A stretch of DNA of 64,000 nt from assembly GCF_910592395.1 (NCBI RefSeq), contig NC_088313.1, forward strand, positions 4,032,501-4,096,500. Direction: 5' to 3'. How positions within the stretch are numbered: the first letter of the stretch is position 1; the number at the start of each line of letters is the position of its first letter. Below, piece after piece: positions 35,675 to 48,093 of this stretch. The translations under genes and the position numbers were made by a program. The DNA comes from Lineus longissimus. Lineage: Eukaryota; Nemertea; Pilidiophora; Heteronemertea; Lineidae. The notes beneath the pieces are model-generated. The model did no database searches, was not told where the DNA came from, and was given only the letters and a program-made list of their open reading frames with translations.

Positions 35675-35929
35675 TAGTTAAAACATAGCGATGCCGCATT
35701 CCTCTGTTTAATGTCGATAAACCAGAAACCTACATTGTTTTTCATCCGTACCAGACCTTCACGTCATGAACAACTGAATACATTCTTTCTGCATTTTTCT
35801 CATATGTAGGACATTCGTATAGCGTCATCATATCGATTCTTAAAACAAACAATTGAACTGCGCATGTTATGTTACAAGATACGGTTAGTTGATATCAGGT
35901 AGGATTCGCAGATGGTGTAATCACTCAAT

Positions 35930-35977
35930 TTGTCCCCCGAAGAAGCAACTTATCCTTCATTTTCTGGTTTATAAGAG
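35930..35977 (+). other. candidate non-coding first exon of tetraspan D
   Basis: Ends TTCTGGTTTATAAGAG before donor GTAAGCCG at 35978, close to the exon-1 ends of B and C. Left boundary unknown. Splices to the acceptor at 36813-36814. Confidence 0.5.
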
Positions 35978-36814
35978 GTAAGCCGATTTTGTAAATCTTC
36001 AAGAATGGAATAATGTACATAATATACTCAACATTACGTGCTGTGATTAGCTGTCAATCAGGGACTGTCTTTAAATGATCAGCACTTTGTTTTGTTACTA
36101 CAGCACGTACATACACAGACACTGCGTACCAAAATGTACACATTTTACCTATACAGGGGGCGCGGTCAGTACCTCCGGGCCGGGGGGGGGGTCGTTCTAG
36201 GTTATTAACGTGGTCAATTTCAATGAATTCCTCCCCAAGGGAAGGCTAGCGGGCCGGGTCTAATGTACATAGCAAGTATGATATGGTTTCTGTGACAAGA
36301 TTAACCCGAGAAATTTAGTGTTTCTGCAATAAATGAACCTTTAAAATGCCAACTTCTTATAAGCTGTCAATATACATTTACATGTATCTGAGGCCAATTA
36401 TTAACTTTTAATACATTGACTTTCTGTCCGTTATAAAAATCTATCAAATACAAGCCTTATTCGAATCTGTCGACTATTTTATACACATGTACATCATCTG
36501 AGATTAGATTTTGTAAGTGCCTAGTTGGCCTCAATATATCGCGTGATGAAAACCAAGTTAAAAAACGTGACTAACTTAATTGGTCGTTGACCTAGAGCTC
36601 GATATACATATATGTAAAGTAAACAGCTAGATAAATTACCATATGGCAACTTTTCCTTTGCCGTTTTCTAACACCTGTTACATTTTGAAATGGTTTCCGA
36701 ATCTTATTTGCACGGAGCACCACCGGGCATAGTGACAGCTCAGAGAGTGTTTTCGAAGCTGCTTCGTTCCCCGAACATCTATCCCTGAACTATCGTTTCG
36801 CATCTGTATTCGCA

Positions 36815-39157
36815 GTTTGATCGAACCGACCACCGCCATGACGTGGGGTACTAACTCCGGCCAGAAGCAGCACGTCAACAATGTCGCCTGTCAGGCAGCT
36901 GACTCGCAGAATGAGTTCGGCAAGACGAAACCGAACCCGCCACAGGTTAAGATATTCGCTTCTACAAAGGCGTACGTCAGCGCAGGTAAGAATCCCTCAA
37001 AAATATGGTTCAGATGTTGCCCGTTGGTAATGAGAAAGTGAAGATGGGCGTTGTGCAGTAACTGAAACACCAGCGTGATGAAAATTGGCACGTATATAGA
37101 GTCAGTGTTTCTTTTTTGGTGGACGAATCCGTATAGCATTCCGCGACGTTACTTTTTATAGCTCACAAGGTCATTTGAATAAGATATTGATGACGTTTTA
37201 GTCACGTGACAGTCGGACATCGACACTTATTTCTACGCATTTGAGCTTATTTCAAAGTCAATTATCTTTGACCCTGCATTGTTTTTAGCATGAATGATAC
37301 CATAGAGTCAGAGAGAGAAATATTCAGAACAATTATGTAGTATTTCCAACACTCGGACATGTGCCAGATTGAATCTAACTGCCCTAGTTAGAAAGCCTGA
37401 ATCCATTACGAAACCGCATGTTTGGGCCGACATTGCCTGTAATTCAGCGATGGGGAAATAGAGGGCAGCAGCTGCAGTGACGTCATTATCGCGGAATGCT
37501 ATTGTTAAAAGTTCTATTCACCTATTGGCAAATCACAAATGTTCATGTATTTCCTTCCGCGATTTCAAAGTCCCTTACTTCACTCAAGGCTTCTTCATTT
37601 CCCTCGTCGTAATATTTATATGTGTTCATTCTTGTTTCAGTGCTGATGCTTGTGTGTGGTCTCTTCATCATCGTTGCCAGCATTGCTTGCTTCTGGATAT
37701 CGTACGGGTTGCCATACCACGGCCTCCCGCACTATGTCCACATGTGCCGCATTTTTGGCGTGTGTGCTGGGGTCCTCTTCAGCATCGCTGGTATCTGCGC
37801 ATTGATGGCCAACAGCAAGCCGAGCAAGCCAAGGCTCTTCTTTGCCGCCGTGTTCTCCCTCCTGGCCGCCATCGTCGCCCTCCTGATCATCATTGGTATA
37901 TCTCTCTTTATCTTCGATGGTGTCAAGCACTACAGAGAGATGAGGCGAGGTAGAGATGACCCCAAGAGGTTTGGCGGCTTAAGGCAGCCTTATCCAGAGC
38001 ATCATAACCATGGAGATCACGACAAGGGGAAGATGCGATCATATTATCCTTATCCTACGCCAACACCGGCTGGGTGGGATCGGCCAAAAAGTCGTCCTTA
38101 CTATTGGCAGACGAGACGCCCATGGTATCTAGGCACGAGACGCCCATGGCTTCGTCGGCCAACACCACCACCTAACTACATGAACCCGTGGGATCGGACA
38201 ACAAGACGTCCGTGGTGGCCTACCAAACGCCCTTGGTCGGATTGGACAACCAGACGCCCTTGGTCGGATTGGACAACCAGACGCCCTTGGTCGGATTGGA
38301 CAACCAGACGCCCTTGGTCGAATTGGACAACCAGAAACCCATGGCCACAACCAAAACCGTCTGGACGCCCTGAGCCGACCGGATACCCTTGGTATGATTG
38401 GACAACTAGGAGTCCCAGGTACGACTGGACAACAAGACGCCCATGGGATGACTCGACAACACGACGCCCTCGGACCGACTGGACAACCAGACGCCCTTGG
38501 TCGGATTGGACAACCAGACGCCCTTGGTATTGGGCGACAACCAGAAACCCATGGCCACAACCAAAACCATCTGGACGCCCTGAGCCGACCGGATACCCTT
38601 GGTATGATTGGACAACTAGGAGTCCCTGGTACGACTGGACAACAAGACGCCCATGGGACGACTCAACAACGAAACGACGCCCATGGTACGACTGGGCAAC
38701 GACAAGACGCCCTTGGTACGACTGGACAACAAGACGCCCATGGTACGACTGGACAACAAGACGCCCTTGGTACGACTGGACAACAAGACGCCCATGGTAC
38801 GACTGGACAACAAGACGCCCATGGTACGACTGGACAACAAGACGCCCATGGTACGACTGGACAACAAGACGCCCATGGTACGACTGGACAACCAGACAGC
38901 CATGGCCAGAACAACCAACTCCTGCGGGATGGGGGCGGCATGAGGGCGGCATGGGCTGGAAACGGATGCTGTTGTTCATCGGTGGCATTGCTGTGGTGAT
39001 CACGGTGTTGACTGAGTTGGTCAATGCCGTCATCCTCACCATCTTTGGGTTCAGGTCTCTAAGGCCTCACAAGTACACCAGGCTGCGTGTTGCTGTGATC
39101 GTTCCATCTGATAAGGAGAATATTTTGGCTGATGTGGACGATCTTCCTGTAGTTTAG
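36815..39157 (+). CDS. CD20/MS4A-like tetraspan D with WTTRRPWYD repeats
   Basis: Coding exons 36838-36985 and 37641-39157, phase-1 intron before TM1 as in B and C, 554 residues. Starts MTWGTNSGQKQ. TM1-TM3 about 50-140 (TM2 contains GVLFSIAGICALMAN, close to B), TM4 about 491-517 with TELVNA, then FRSLRPHKY and a tail ending VDDLPVV. The loop of about 340 residues opens with EHHNHGDHDKG, then a Trp/Arg/Pro array of 9-residue WTTRRPW[YS]D units, with a higher-order block (WTTRNPWPQPKPSGRPEP) present twice 210 bp apart. Loop is cationic and extremely Trp-rich. Surface exposure is inferred from family topology. Confidence 0.86.
38190..38912 (+). repeat. 27-bp coding repeat in tetraspan D
   Basis: Units TGGACAACAAGACGCCCATG plus seven bases encode WTTRRPWYD; about 22 units including variants, with a 210-bp higher-order duplication. 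The last run (about 38710-38900) is the most homogeneous. Confidence 0.95.
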
Positions 39158-39588
39158 GGTAATCTGAATGACTATTAGGGACGATTTGGGCATGAGATAT
39201 GTTGGTTTTTCCTACGAAAACAGCTTACAGCAGGACCGTCGCTCATCCAAACAGGATAATTAAAAAATCAGTAAAACTGTCAGAGTTAGTGCACTAAAAC
39301 AGACCAATGTAACGGTAGCCCAACTTCGAATACACAAACCATGTCCAAAGCCGCCTCGTAACACTTGCAAGAACCAATACTAGAGATCTGCATTAGTGTG
39401 ACAGTACAATGTGGCTGCGCATGGTGGTGAGCAAGGGTATTATCCTCCTGTATCTCACGCCGAGTTGTTCCTTTTAGACCATTAAAATAATTGTATCAAA
39501 TCATAAGTAACCAAGAGGAAAATATTGGTTACTGGTATTTAGTAAAGCCTTGTAGATTCATATTTCAGGTGCCGTGTAGATTCATATT

Positions 39589-39815
39589 ACTGTCGAACCT
39601 CTCTTAGCTGACACCTCTCTACTAAGGACACCTTATATTCATTTGGTAATTGCCATAAACAAATTACATGTACATGATAAAAATTTGATAAGGACACTGG
39701 TTTTGGTCCCAAGCCTGTCATTTTCCTTCAAATTGACCACTGTAATCAGGATACCTCTCTAATAAGGACAGTATATGTCAGTCCCAAGGGTGGCCTTGAT
39801 AGAGAGGTTCTACTG
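39589..39815 (+). mobile_element. MITE family 1, copy 6 with an internal insertion
   Basis: Begins near CTGTCGAACCTCTCTTAGC, ends GAGAGGTTCTACTG-TA. A 55-bp foreign segment (39636-39690) interrupts it; the same segment lies just outside at 39818-39872. Confidence 0.8.
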
Positions 39816-39872
39816 TATATTCATTTCGTAATTGCCATAAACAAATTACATGTACATGATAAAAATTTGATA
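39636..39872 (+). repeat. 55-bp segment duplicated inside and beside a MITE
   Basis: TATTCATTTGGTAATTGCCA onward through AAAAATTTGATA at 39636-39690 and again at 39818-39872 with one mismatch. Confidence 0.9.
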
Positions 39873-41473
39873 ATTGAAACTACATGTAATTACACAAAAA
39901 TAATTTGATAATTGCGACACAAAATACTTGAAGCCGTCGAACAAATTTGTGATGCCACGCAGTTGCCTTAAAATAAATTGTACTATTATCATAAAGAAGT
40001 ACATGTACTTGTCTTTTTATATCATCTTTCTCAAACCACAGCGAGCATCATAGGCTGATGCGAACCACCCTCGCCTCGGTGAAGGAGGCATACGCAGAAG
40101 AACCCCGTGCAAGCACCCAAGTACAGGTGTGGCGGGGATAGTAGTCCTAGGGCTGATAGTCCGTGTAACAATAGCCCGCATTGCTAAATGTTTTGGTTAG
40201 GGTTAGCGGTACAATAGATCATGCTGCTTAATAATTGGTCAAATACAATGCTTCCGGACTATGACTCCAGGGGGACTATATCCGCTGTCACACCGGTTAT
40301 AGACTGCCCCAATGAAACATTCAAGTATTAATGACACCAGTAAAGTTTTGTAAAGTAATTATAATACTTTTAGTCGCACCTGTTCTTTTCAAACAACCAA
40401 AGGCATGAAAACAGAGGTTTTCTATTGATCTGACTACCTAATGTATGAAATTAATTTATTTGTCCACCAAATGTTCATACTTATGTCGAGGCAACGCGTG
40501 CATTGAATGTACATTCGAATTCAATTGTTGAACAGTTGGCAGCGACGAATAGAGGTATTTGGATATTGTCATGCAAGGATGTTGGTAAACGTGGTTCGTA
40601 TCACATTGTAGGTATGTACATGTACAAATGTTAGGCTCGAAAACGTGGTTTAAACATCTTTCTGAGCTATTGATATTGCATTGGCGGTGCGCTGACTGCG
40701 GCCGCTTTGCTTAATTCAAGGTTTCCGTATCTTGATCATCACCCACACTCTTACAATAAGGGCTTTTTTGAAACCCTTTTCAAATATTCAACTACTCACA
40801 AAGAGGCACGGAAGGCTTTGAGCTCGTGAAAAAACTCGTTTTTTTCACCCTTAAATACCTCTATTTAGGGGGTGTATTTTTTTATTTGGCTAAAACCCCA
40901 ACAGGTTTTTCAAAAGCTCAACCATCCTTGTTTTAAAAGAGTGCAGGCGTCCCTAGAATGTGGTATAACGTCCCTCCGCCCAACCGCGTGGTTGGTCCGG
41001 CGGCGGGGCTGGCCTGTAATGGATTTCACCTCGCTCGGTCCACATTGGAGGCAAATGATGATGATATGATTACGACTGTGAACTTTCAGGGATGATAACC
41101 CAAGGCAACTTCTAAACTCAAACAAGTATATGGAAGACATTATGTTTTTGCAACCAGATAGATAGCCAATTACGAGTAACAGTCTGAGACTATTAATACG
41201 GACGTTGAAAAACTCGTAAAAGGTACATTGCGTAGCGATGAGGGACGACGACAGCGAAAAGAACTGGTAGACAACATAAAATCCGGGCATGAAATGACAT
41301 TAGAATATTGCTTTTTCAGATCAAGAAGGTTGTTTCAATATGAACGTGTGACCGAAGCTGCGGATCGGAAGGAAGCAAGATACTCCGCGGATATTCTCGT
41401 ATTTGAACTCTTACGGTATCTCTTAAAGTGAGTTTTGATAACTGGTCTACCTTGAAAAAAACTTTTTAGTCAC

Positions 41474-41481
41474 TATAAATA
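41474..41481 (+). promoter_or_regulatory. TATA box of tetraspan E
   Basis: TATAAATA 35 nt before the ATG at 41509, so the transcript would have a very short leader if used. Confidence 0.45.
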
Positions 41482-41508
41482 TAAAAAAATGTTATTTTGT
41501 TCATCACC

Positions 41509-42117
41509 ATGAAAATCATGAAATATGACTGCCCCATGACGACAGTTTACATCAATTCAAGCGTACAGATCCTCTGCGGAGTTTTATCCCTCCTCTTGGG
41601 CATCGCCCACGAGTACTTAATTATCCAGATAGGATCAACTTTCCATGGTTACGGAATTCTGGCAGGAGTACTATACCTTACGACAGGGACGCTTGGATTA
41701 TTAGCAATGAAACGAGGAAGCAGACGACAGGTCCATTGGACTATTGGCTTATCTTACTTAAGCGTTGCAGCATCTTTCGTTCTCATGTTCACTTGGTTAA
41801 TGATGGGTTCGATTAACATGATGGACTTGGACAAATCTGCTGACCTGAACCATAGGCCCTGGACTGATTACAGCGACACGAAGCCATCTCCCTTCCTTGA
41901 AATTGGTGGAATACAGCGAATGTTGTTCGGATCGAATGGTTACAGAGGCCCGTACGATTCTTATATTCTTCTCGTTGATGTGACGATGTTGGTGACGTTT
42001 TTTATGGAGTTGGTTTCGGGACTTAAGTTGGGCTTAGCCTGCATCAAATGCCTTGACGGCCATCTTCTGTCCCGAGACGAGTATGTACGCGTACCTTGCT
42101 CGGGCACGTCGGATTAG
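41509..42117 (+). CDS. CD20/MS4A-like tetraspan E, no repeat loop
   Basis: 202 residues in one exon; start at 41509 (CACCATGA context). It lacks the MTWG start and the intron of B-D, but the membrane core aligns with B: FHGYGILAGVLYLTTGTLGL against FHGWSIWTGVLFTIAGTCAV. TM1 about 17-40, TM2 47-65, TM3 75-100, TM4 about 151-180 with MELVSGL, again resembling the CD20 ELV motif. The loop is only about 50 residues and holds a single HRPW. It may represent the state before loop expansion, or a contracted copy. A TATA box and an AATAAA at 42487-42492 frame it. Confidence 0.75.
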   Translation: MKIMKYDCPMTTVYINSSVQILCGVLSLLLGIAHEYLIIQIGSTFHGYGILAGVLYLTTGTLGLLAMKRGSRRQVHWTIGLSYLSVAASFVLMFTWLMMGSINMMDLDKSADLNHRPWTDYSDTKPSPFLEIGGIQRMLFGSNGYRGPYDSYILLVDVTMLVTFFMELVSGLKLGLACIKCLDGHLLSRDEYVRVPCSGTSD

Positions 42118-42486
42118 CTTAAAGTTTTGTAAGTGAAATTCCTGCATACGTACACCAATGCGGATACCTCAGCCATGTAACCCATAAACATATACTTCGG
42201 AAGTCGGACTAACGTTTCTTCTGCAACTTGATGGCTTCGGCGGAAAGCCATCCTCTTGCAAACAGGGCCTACAACACGACTTCTTCTTACGCATGTTTCC
42301 GAGGGAGTAAGTATGTATCGAGTGAAATGGCCTGATAGTGTCAGAATGACAGAAAGCACAATGTGGCACTTTAACAAATATATGCCTACATAAAGCAATC
42401 ATGCGAGTGAATGATATGCATGAATGGTAACTTCTTCGTAATTTTGCCAACATTTTCACTTCTAGTAAGCAGTACTTTCTCTTTTC

Positions 42487-42492
42487 AATAAA
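42487..42492 (+). terminator. candidate poly(A) signal of tetraspan E
   Basis: AATAAA 370 nt after the stop. Confidence 0.5.
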
Positions 42493-45400
42493 CTCATCGA
42501 TACTTTAACGGACGCCGAACTTTGCATCTTACCACAATTATTGACTGCCCATCCTCTTTTACTGGTGGTCGTGTTGAAATTATTGATTGGGCTCGACTGT
42601 TGACATAGATTCAAATCGATCTGCATACCACAGCCAGTTTTAGATCGATGTAAGCTTTCACAATAATATAGATATATTTTATCCTGTGGTTATGCTTGGT
42701 TACTGATGCAAATGAATATACACATACAGTGTGTCACGTACATTCACCTGCAGATCATCAACAGTCTTGAAGACATGGGAATATAATATGTATATGTTGG
42801 GCGCAACTTTATTCATATCTTAGGCAAATATTACTTACGTATTCGATGTCAGTGCTATGACATCGCGGATGTGACATGTTCGGATGTTGTTTACCAAAAG
42901 AAGCTAGTTGTTCTTGAATTCAAAGAAAACATATGTGGCCATTCATCCTGGAGGATATATATACTAACTTAAGTACAAGTTGATGGTTTAAGCCCTTAAA
43001 GTCCGAGGTACCATCACCATTGCCTTCTGTCACTGGCAGCTACCAAGACCAACTGCAGCACCAGATGTAAATGGAACGAGTTGCTTTCGGGAGTAACCAC
43101 TGCTTTAAACTCTCCGTTCGTGACCATGTGACGTCACAAATCGACAACTGATGTGGATGGGTTATTTATTCATATCACGTGATGTTTTGATCAGCAATCT
43201 GGTCGTCAGTCTCCAACCAGCAGAAGTCTGTTTTAAAGTAGCCAACCCGTTACAACCTCGCACCAAAATCAAATAAGGCTGTAATCCTGTGTAAGGGACT
43301 TTATGGACGTTACCTTGGAGACGAGATCAGATGGCTAGAAATATCAATCCGCCTGCGCACGCCGATTATCAGCTGCGTGGAGACTGCAATGGCGGATCGA
43401 TACCAGCATACAGGTAGACGTATGTACATAAATTAGCCAGACAGTTATTGATTGCATGGACAATGCAGTCATAGTCGGGGACATGCTGAAACCAAGGTGA
43501 CATCTGACTAGTAGTGGCCTGTTCACTTCTGTGCAGTGTTCGTGCATGTGGGATCGTGAAAATTACATTAAATTTGATTAATACCAGAAAAAAGCCTTTA
43601 TACAATCAACTTGGTATAGCAGTGATTTCAAAGGTAAGATAATTCGGTTACCATTACATGTTCTTGTATTATAATTCTTTCGGTTCATGATTTGCGCAAT
43701 GATCTGTATAAGAATGATATCTTCAACAGCGACTGATTTTGTAGTGATACGAATACAGCATCAAAGACACATGTACACTATAATCAGGACGGGACACATT
43801 TTTAAAAGGTGTTGTAAATTTTTTTTTTTTACTTCTATATTGAATCAGTTTTGTTTACACTGGTGACTGGACGCCATCTTGATTCTGTTGAGTCGCGCTC
43901 CATTTTAGCAGCGTACGTTATAACGATAGGCTATCTGATGCCATCACACAATTTTCGTGATCGAAAAATTGTAAAAAAGGCAAACTGTAACTGTATTCCT
44001 CGCCATTTTTTGTATTCCAAATGACTGTATCTAATGATTCAAACGAATATACATAGGTAAATACATTTACGATGTGTTATCTGGGCGTTCGATAATGACT
44101 CGGTGATAACTTACATGGAAAACGCCCTGTGTACCAATATGTACATGCCTCAACGGAATAGGCTATCACGTGATTTTTTTACACTGAAGTATATTGCCAT
44201 GTTTGCTGGCAATTCATTCAGATTATATAGAATCTAGAAAACAAGTAACCCTCAGAAAGCCCAAGGAATGGACTCCAAGTAACGTCTATAATGCGAGAAA
44301 ATGCGTGATATATCCTACTAGTTCCTCCCTTCTCATCTTTGCCATATTGCATTAGGACTTTTTACTATTTGGTCATCTTTTTCCAATCATGGTATTGAAT
44401 TTAAAATCTCGATGTTCTAAGTCGCATTATACACTAAAATCTCTGGTCGGTTGGTGAGATCACGGCCACTGCATTACTAAAATAGAAAAAAATTCAGTGC
44501 CGACCAAAACCTTGGCACTCATAAGGATACTTTGTTTTCTAGATAATCTATGTTTACTGATCGAGAGGTGTGTTTGACCGAAGCCATCATGGTATTCTTC
44601 ACAGTCATCAAGGTTTTATTCATGTATAACTACTTAAATTTGGAATAATCATCCTTTCAAAAATCCATACACATGTCACATCGAGCGCGTCAACAGTTCT
44701 GCGGCAACTGTTTCAGTTACTATTCAAATTTTACACGCAGCTGCTTATTCTCATCACAAGCTGAGTACATATTGATGCACATATTGATGGTGGTACATGT
44801 ACAGGGTGATTACTAGTATTTTGCGCTGAATACTTATGCATTGTTATATGTATGTTATATAAATTGATTTGACTTGGAGATATCAGTGCCGGGATCGTTC
44901 ATCCACCCACCCACATGGCCGATGGCACTCTTTTGTGTGCCTCATCATCCTAGTTTAACCAGTGGTTTTCACCATTATCCGCCTCTCGATTTTTGTAACG
45001 ACCAAGGCGTGAAAAAACCCTGAATCTCAGGATGAGGGCTCATTGAAATAAACGTCCATGGAACATAGGCCTATATTCTACATCGGAACTGCGCTGGTCC
45101 AAGGATAAACATGACGTGCTCTTTTATTGCAACATAGGGCGTACTGTAGATTCACTTATCGAAGTAAACACGCAGCAACACTTTTCTGTCTCTACGAAAA
45201 TAATCTCTCTCAATTATCGCATGACAAATCCAACGGAAGCATCACTGCAATGTGGTAAACCAATGTTGTCGTCATAATACCAACTTGATCAAGTTACCAA
45301 GGTTTCTTAGAGACGGTTACCATGGATACACTTCGTGTCTAACAGGTGCTATTAAATCACATACAGTGACCATCTCTTATTATGGTGTACCGCAAGGGGG

Positions 45401-45656
45401 CGTGAGCTGTCATCACATCAACCTGGAAACACGACAGACGTACCTCGCTTCGTTCCCGAGTTTTGTCACCAAATTATATTCACGATTCATCAACAACTGG
45501 ATTAGTTCCACTGTTTCTGGCCCCGGGACCATCCGATACAGACTGACCTCAATGGCTAAATATGTTCACTGCATCCCCGTCAAAGACCGCTGAAAAATAC
45601 AGTACCACAAATATATCTCTATTTTACTGAGTGCACATTTTGCCTTGTTCTTTCAG
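42493..45656. other. long gap between tetraspans E and F
   Basis: No gene supported. A donor-like TTCAAAG-GTAAGATAA at 43633/43634 may end the non-coding first exon of F. The small frame 45252-45593 has no recognisable feature. Confidence 0.4.
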
Positions 45657-46462
45657 TTATCCATCCATAGACCACTTCCACTGCCATTATGACGTGGGGT
45701 GTTCTCCAAACGAAGCCACACAAGCCTCCCGCCGAGGACACGGCTGCCCCGCCAAAAGATTACGCCACAGCTGGCCCTAAGAAGTACGACACCTACCCAA
45801 CGAAGACCATCAACGTCCTATCAGTGGTCCAACTGGTCTGCGGAGTAATCTGTATCGGCCTGGGAGTCGCTCGAATCTACGTCACAGAACACGTCCAAAA
45901 GCTTCGCTATGACGTCGGAATATGCGAGGGTGCCTTTTTCCTGGTGACCGGCGTCACCGGGATCATATCAGCAGTCTTCAAGACTCGTGGAGTGATTGTA
46001 AGTGCAGCAGTCTCGTCAGCGTTATCTTGCGTCCTTGCCCTGTTCCTCGGGATTGGCTGGCTTGTCTTTGGATTGCTCCGTCATGGCTGCCCGTCCGATT
46101 TCGGCAAGCGCCACCACGGCTCCCGCGAGAAAGGTCAGGACGACCGCCTAAGGAAACGTCCCTATGAACATGACACGCCCAAGCATGATGAATCTTGGCT
46201 CCACCGCAGGGAGGAAGCAGGAAGAGACCACGATGACCGTCCAAACCACAAGTTCCCTCCCCTTCTCGACCAGAAGTTCCTGATCATGAGGGTTGTCGAT
46301 TGGGTCCTCTTGGCCCTGTTTGTCACGGTGATCATCTGTAGCATCGTCGTGGTCGTGAAGGCCGCTAAGGCACTCAGACGGAAGAGAATGGAGAGCGAAG
46401 CGGACACACATGAGACCCAGGTGTTCGTCATTACGGCGGAGAAGGGAGCAGTCATCTCGTAA
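45657..46462 (+). CDS. CD20/MS4A-like tetraspan F, charged loop
   Basis: Coding 45689-46462, 257 residues, one coding exon preceded by an acceptor (TTGTTCTTTCAG ending 45656). Starts MTWGVLQTKPHKPP. TM1 about 42-62, TM2 76-96 (GAFFLVTGVTGIIS), TM3 101-130, TM4 202-224. The TM3-TM4 loop (about 131-198) is full of His, Arg, Asp and Glu without a repeat (KRHHGSREKGQDD...). The tail is basic near the membrane (KALRRKRME). It shares start, topology and spacing with A, B, D and G. Function unknown. Confidence 0.8.
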
Positions 46463-47983
46463 GATTGCGTGCGAGTTGAAAGTTGCTTGAAAAATGCGTT
46501 GGATCGGTCAATGCACCGTCATGAGGATGTAATTGTTATCATGAAAGAACTCGACCCTAGTGTGATAATGACTTGAAATCGGTCCACTTGTACTCTTGAC
46601 TCCTCGCTCCTTACATTGCTTGAAAATTGATTCTGTGGCTGCCGGAAGAAAAGGCTTTTTGAGTTGGATTGCGCAGCATCAACATGTAAAGATCGGAGTC
46701 ATCGCACTTAACGATTGCTATTATTGAGATACAAGGGTACAGTTGTTGTAGTGGCAACTAGCCGGCTCAAGATATTACCATATTTTGCCAGAGTAAGCGG
46801 CATGCGTTGTATTTAGTTGAAAGCCTCTGCAAAGGACGAATCATACGTTGTCATACCATGCTTTGGCCGACACCTCCCCGTTCTCTTGCAACTTTCATTG
46901 GATGGACAGTGTACGCGCTTCGTCTGAACTCGGTGCTGTCTAAAGCTTATATAGAGTGTGATTTGATATGAATTGACCTCCCACCCATGATATGGATGGA
47001 GTAATTTTAAACAGTTACTTTGATTAACTTCGTTCGTCATCATCACGGACCTTAAAATTGACCAAACAGCAACTATTTACTTTCGGAAGTCGATTCTGAG
47101 TATTCGCAGATTCCTACGTGCGATATGGCGCCATGTTTTGAGACCCAGGGTCACGAGATCACCAAGAAGAGTTGGCTAATTTTTGATGCTTCCATTTTCA
47201 TGTTTAAACAGGAAAATCTGAGCCAGCACCGAGTTCATTTGAAGAAAGTTACTGATTCTGTAATACGTCCAAGTATACGCACTGTTATCATGTATACTTC
47301 ACTGACTGTCGTGAACTTCATGTGTGTAACATAGGAATTATAGGATATTCACCGTCCCTAGTCAGTTTATAGGAAAGAATCTGTGGATACCTCTTCGAAA
47401 GTGCGTTTATTCCGCTCACAAGTATTAATGAGAAGGAGATCTAACACGAACTTTCAGCGGACTAACTGGCCCAAAGACGATTTTAAACTTCTCAAAGTCT
47501 ATTGGAACTAACGTATTTTTGGACTGTGATACTATTTTTAAAAAGGGAATATTGAGGCTGAGTAGATATCTATTATTAACGACCGACCATGACATCCCAA
47601 AGACAATGGGGTGAGAGCATCTTCGTATTACACAATGCCGGTACTTAATGCCGTCAATTAAACAATATTCAGAAAAATACAGAACGTCTGTATGGCAGAT
47701 ACTTTTTCGTTTCGGATACAAGTATTTTCATGCAGTGGCAATTTGAATCTCGAGGAAATGGATGTTTTTCGTTATGTGTTTTCTCACTTTATAACTGTGG
47801 CAGGCTTCTGCTAGAAATATACTGTTATGTTCACGTTCTATAAATCGAGACCCTAAGCACGATCCCCACGCAAATTCTACCCAGCATGATAAATGCCTTT
47901 ACTCTTGTTCACCTCGTATTTGATTTTGTAATAAAAACACAAAAAGTATAAGTGATCATATTTGTATATACATGTACATGTAT
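46463..47983. other. intergenic, nothing recognised
   Basis: No gene, RNA or shared repeat seen before the MITE fragment. Confidence 0.45.
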
Positions 47984-48093
47984 GTCTACACAACGGCATT
48001 GCTGAAATTAATATTTACTACGTATAAAAGACGCAATTGGAAATTTTCAAATTCAATTACAAATTCAATTACAAACGAACGACGTAGGCCTTT
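47984..48093 (-). mobile_element. TTAA MITE family 2, copy 3, truncated and inverted
   Basis: Reverse complement matches the left part of copies at 17397 and 34139 (ends ACGAACGACGTAGGCCTTT on plus strand). The TTAA is no longer intact. Confidence 0.75.

Noticed and set aside
38176-39042. 288-codon minus-strand frame across tetraspan D
   Set aside because: A shadow of the 27-bp repeat, open because the unit has no stop in that frame; plus-strand gene has helices, introns and paralogues.
45252-45593. 113-codon plus-strand frame upstream of tetraspan F
   Set aside because: No recognisable domain, and the sequence lies just before the F acceptor as intron or flank.
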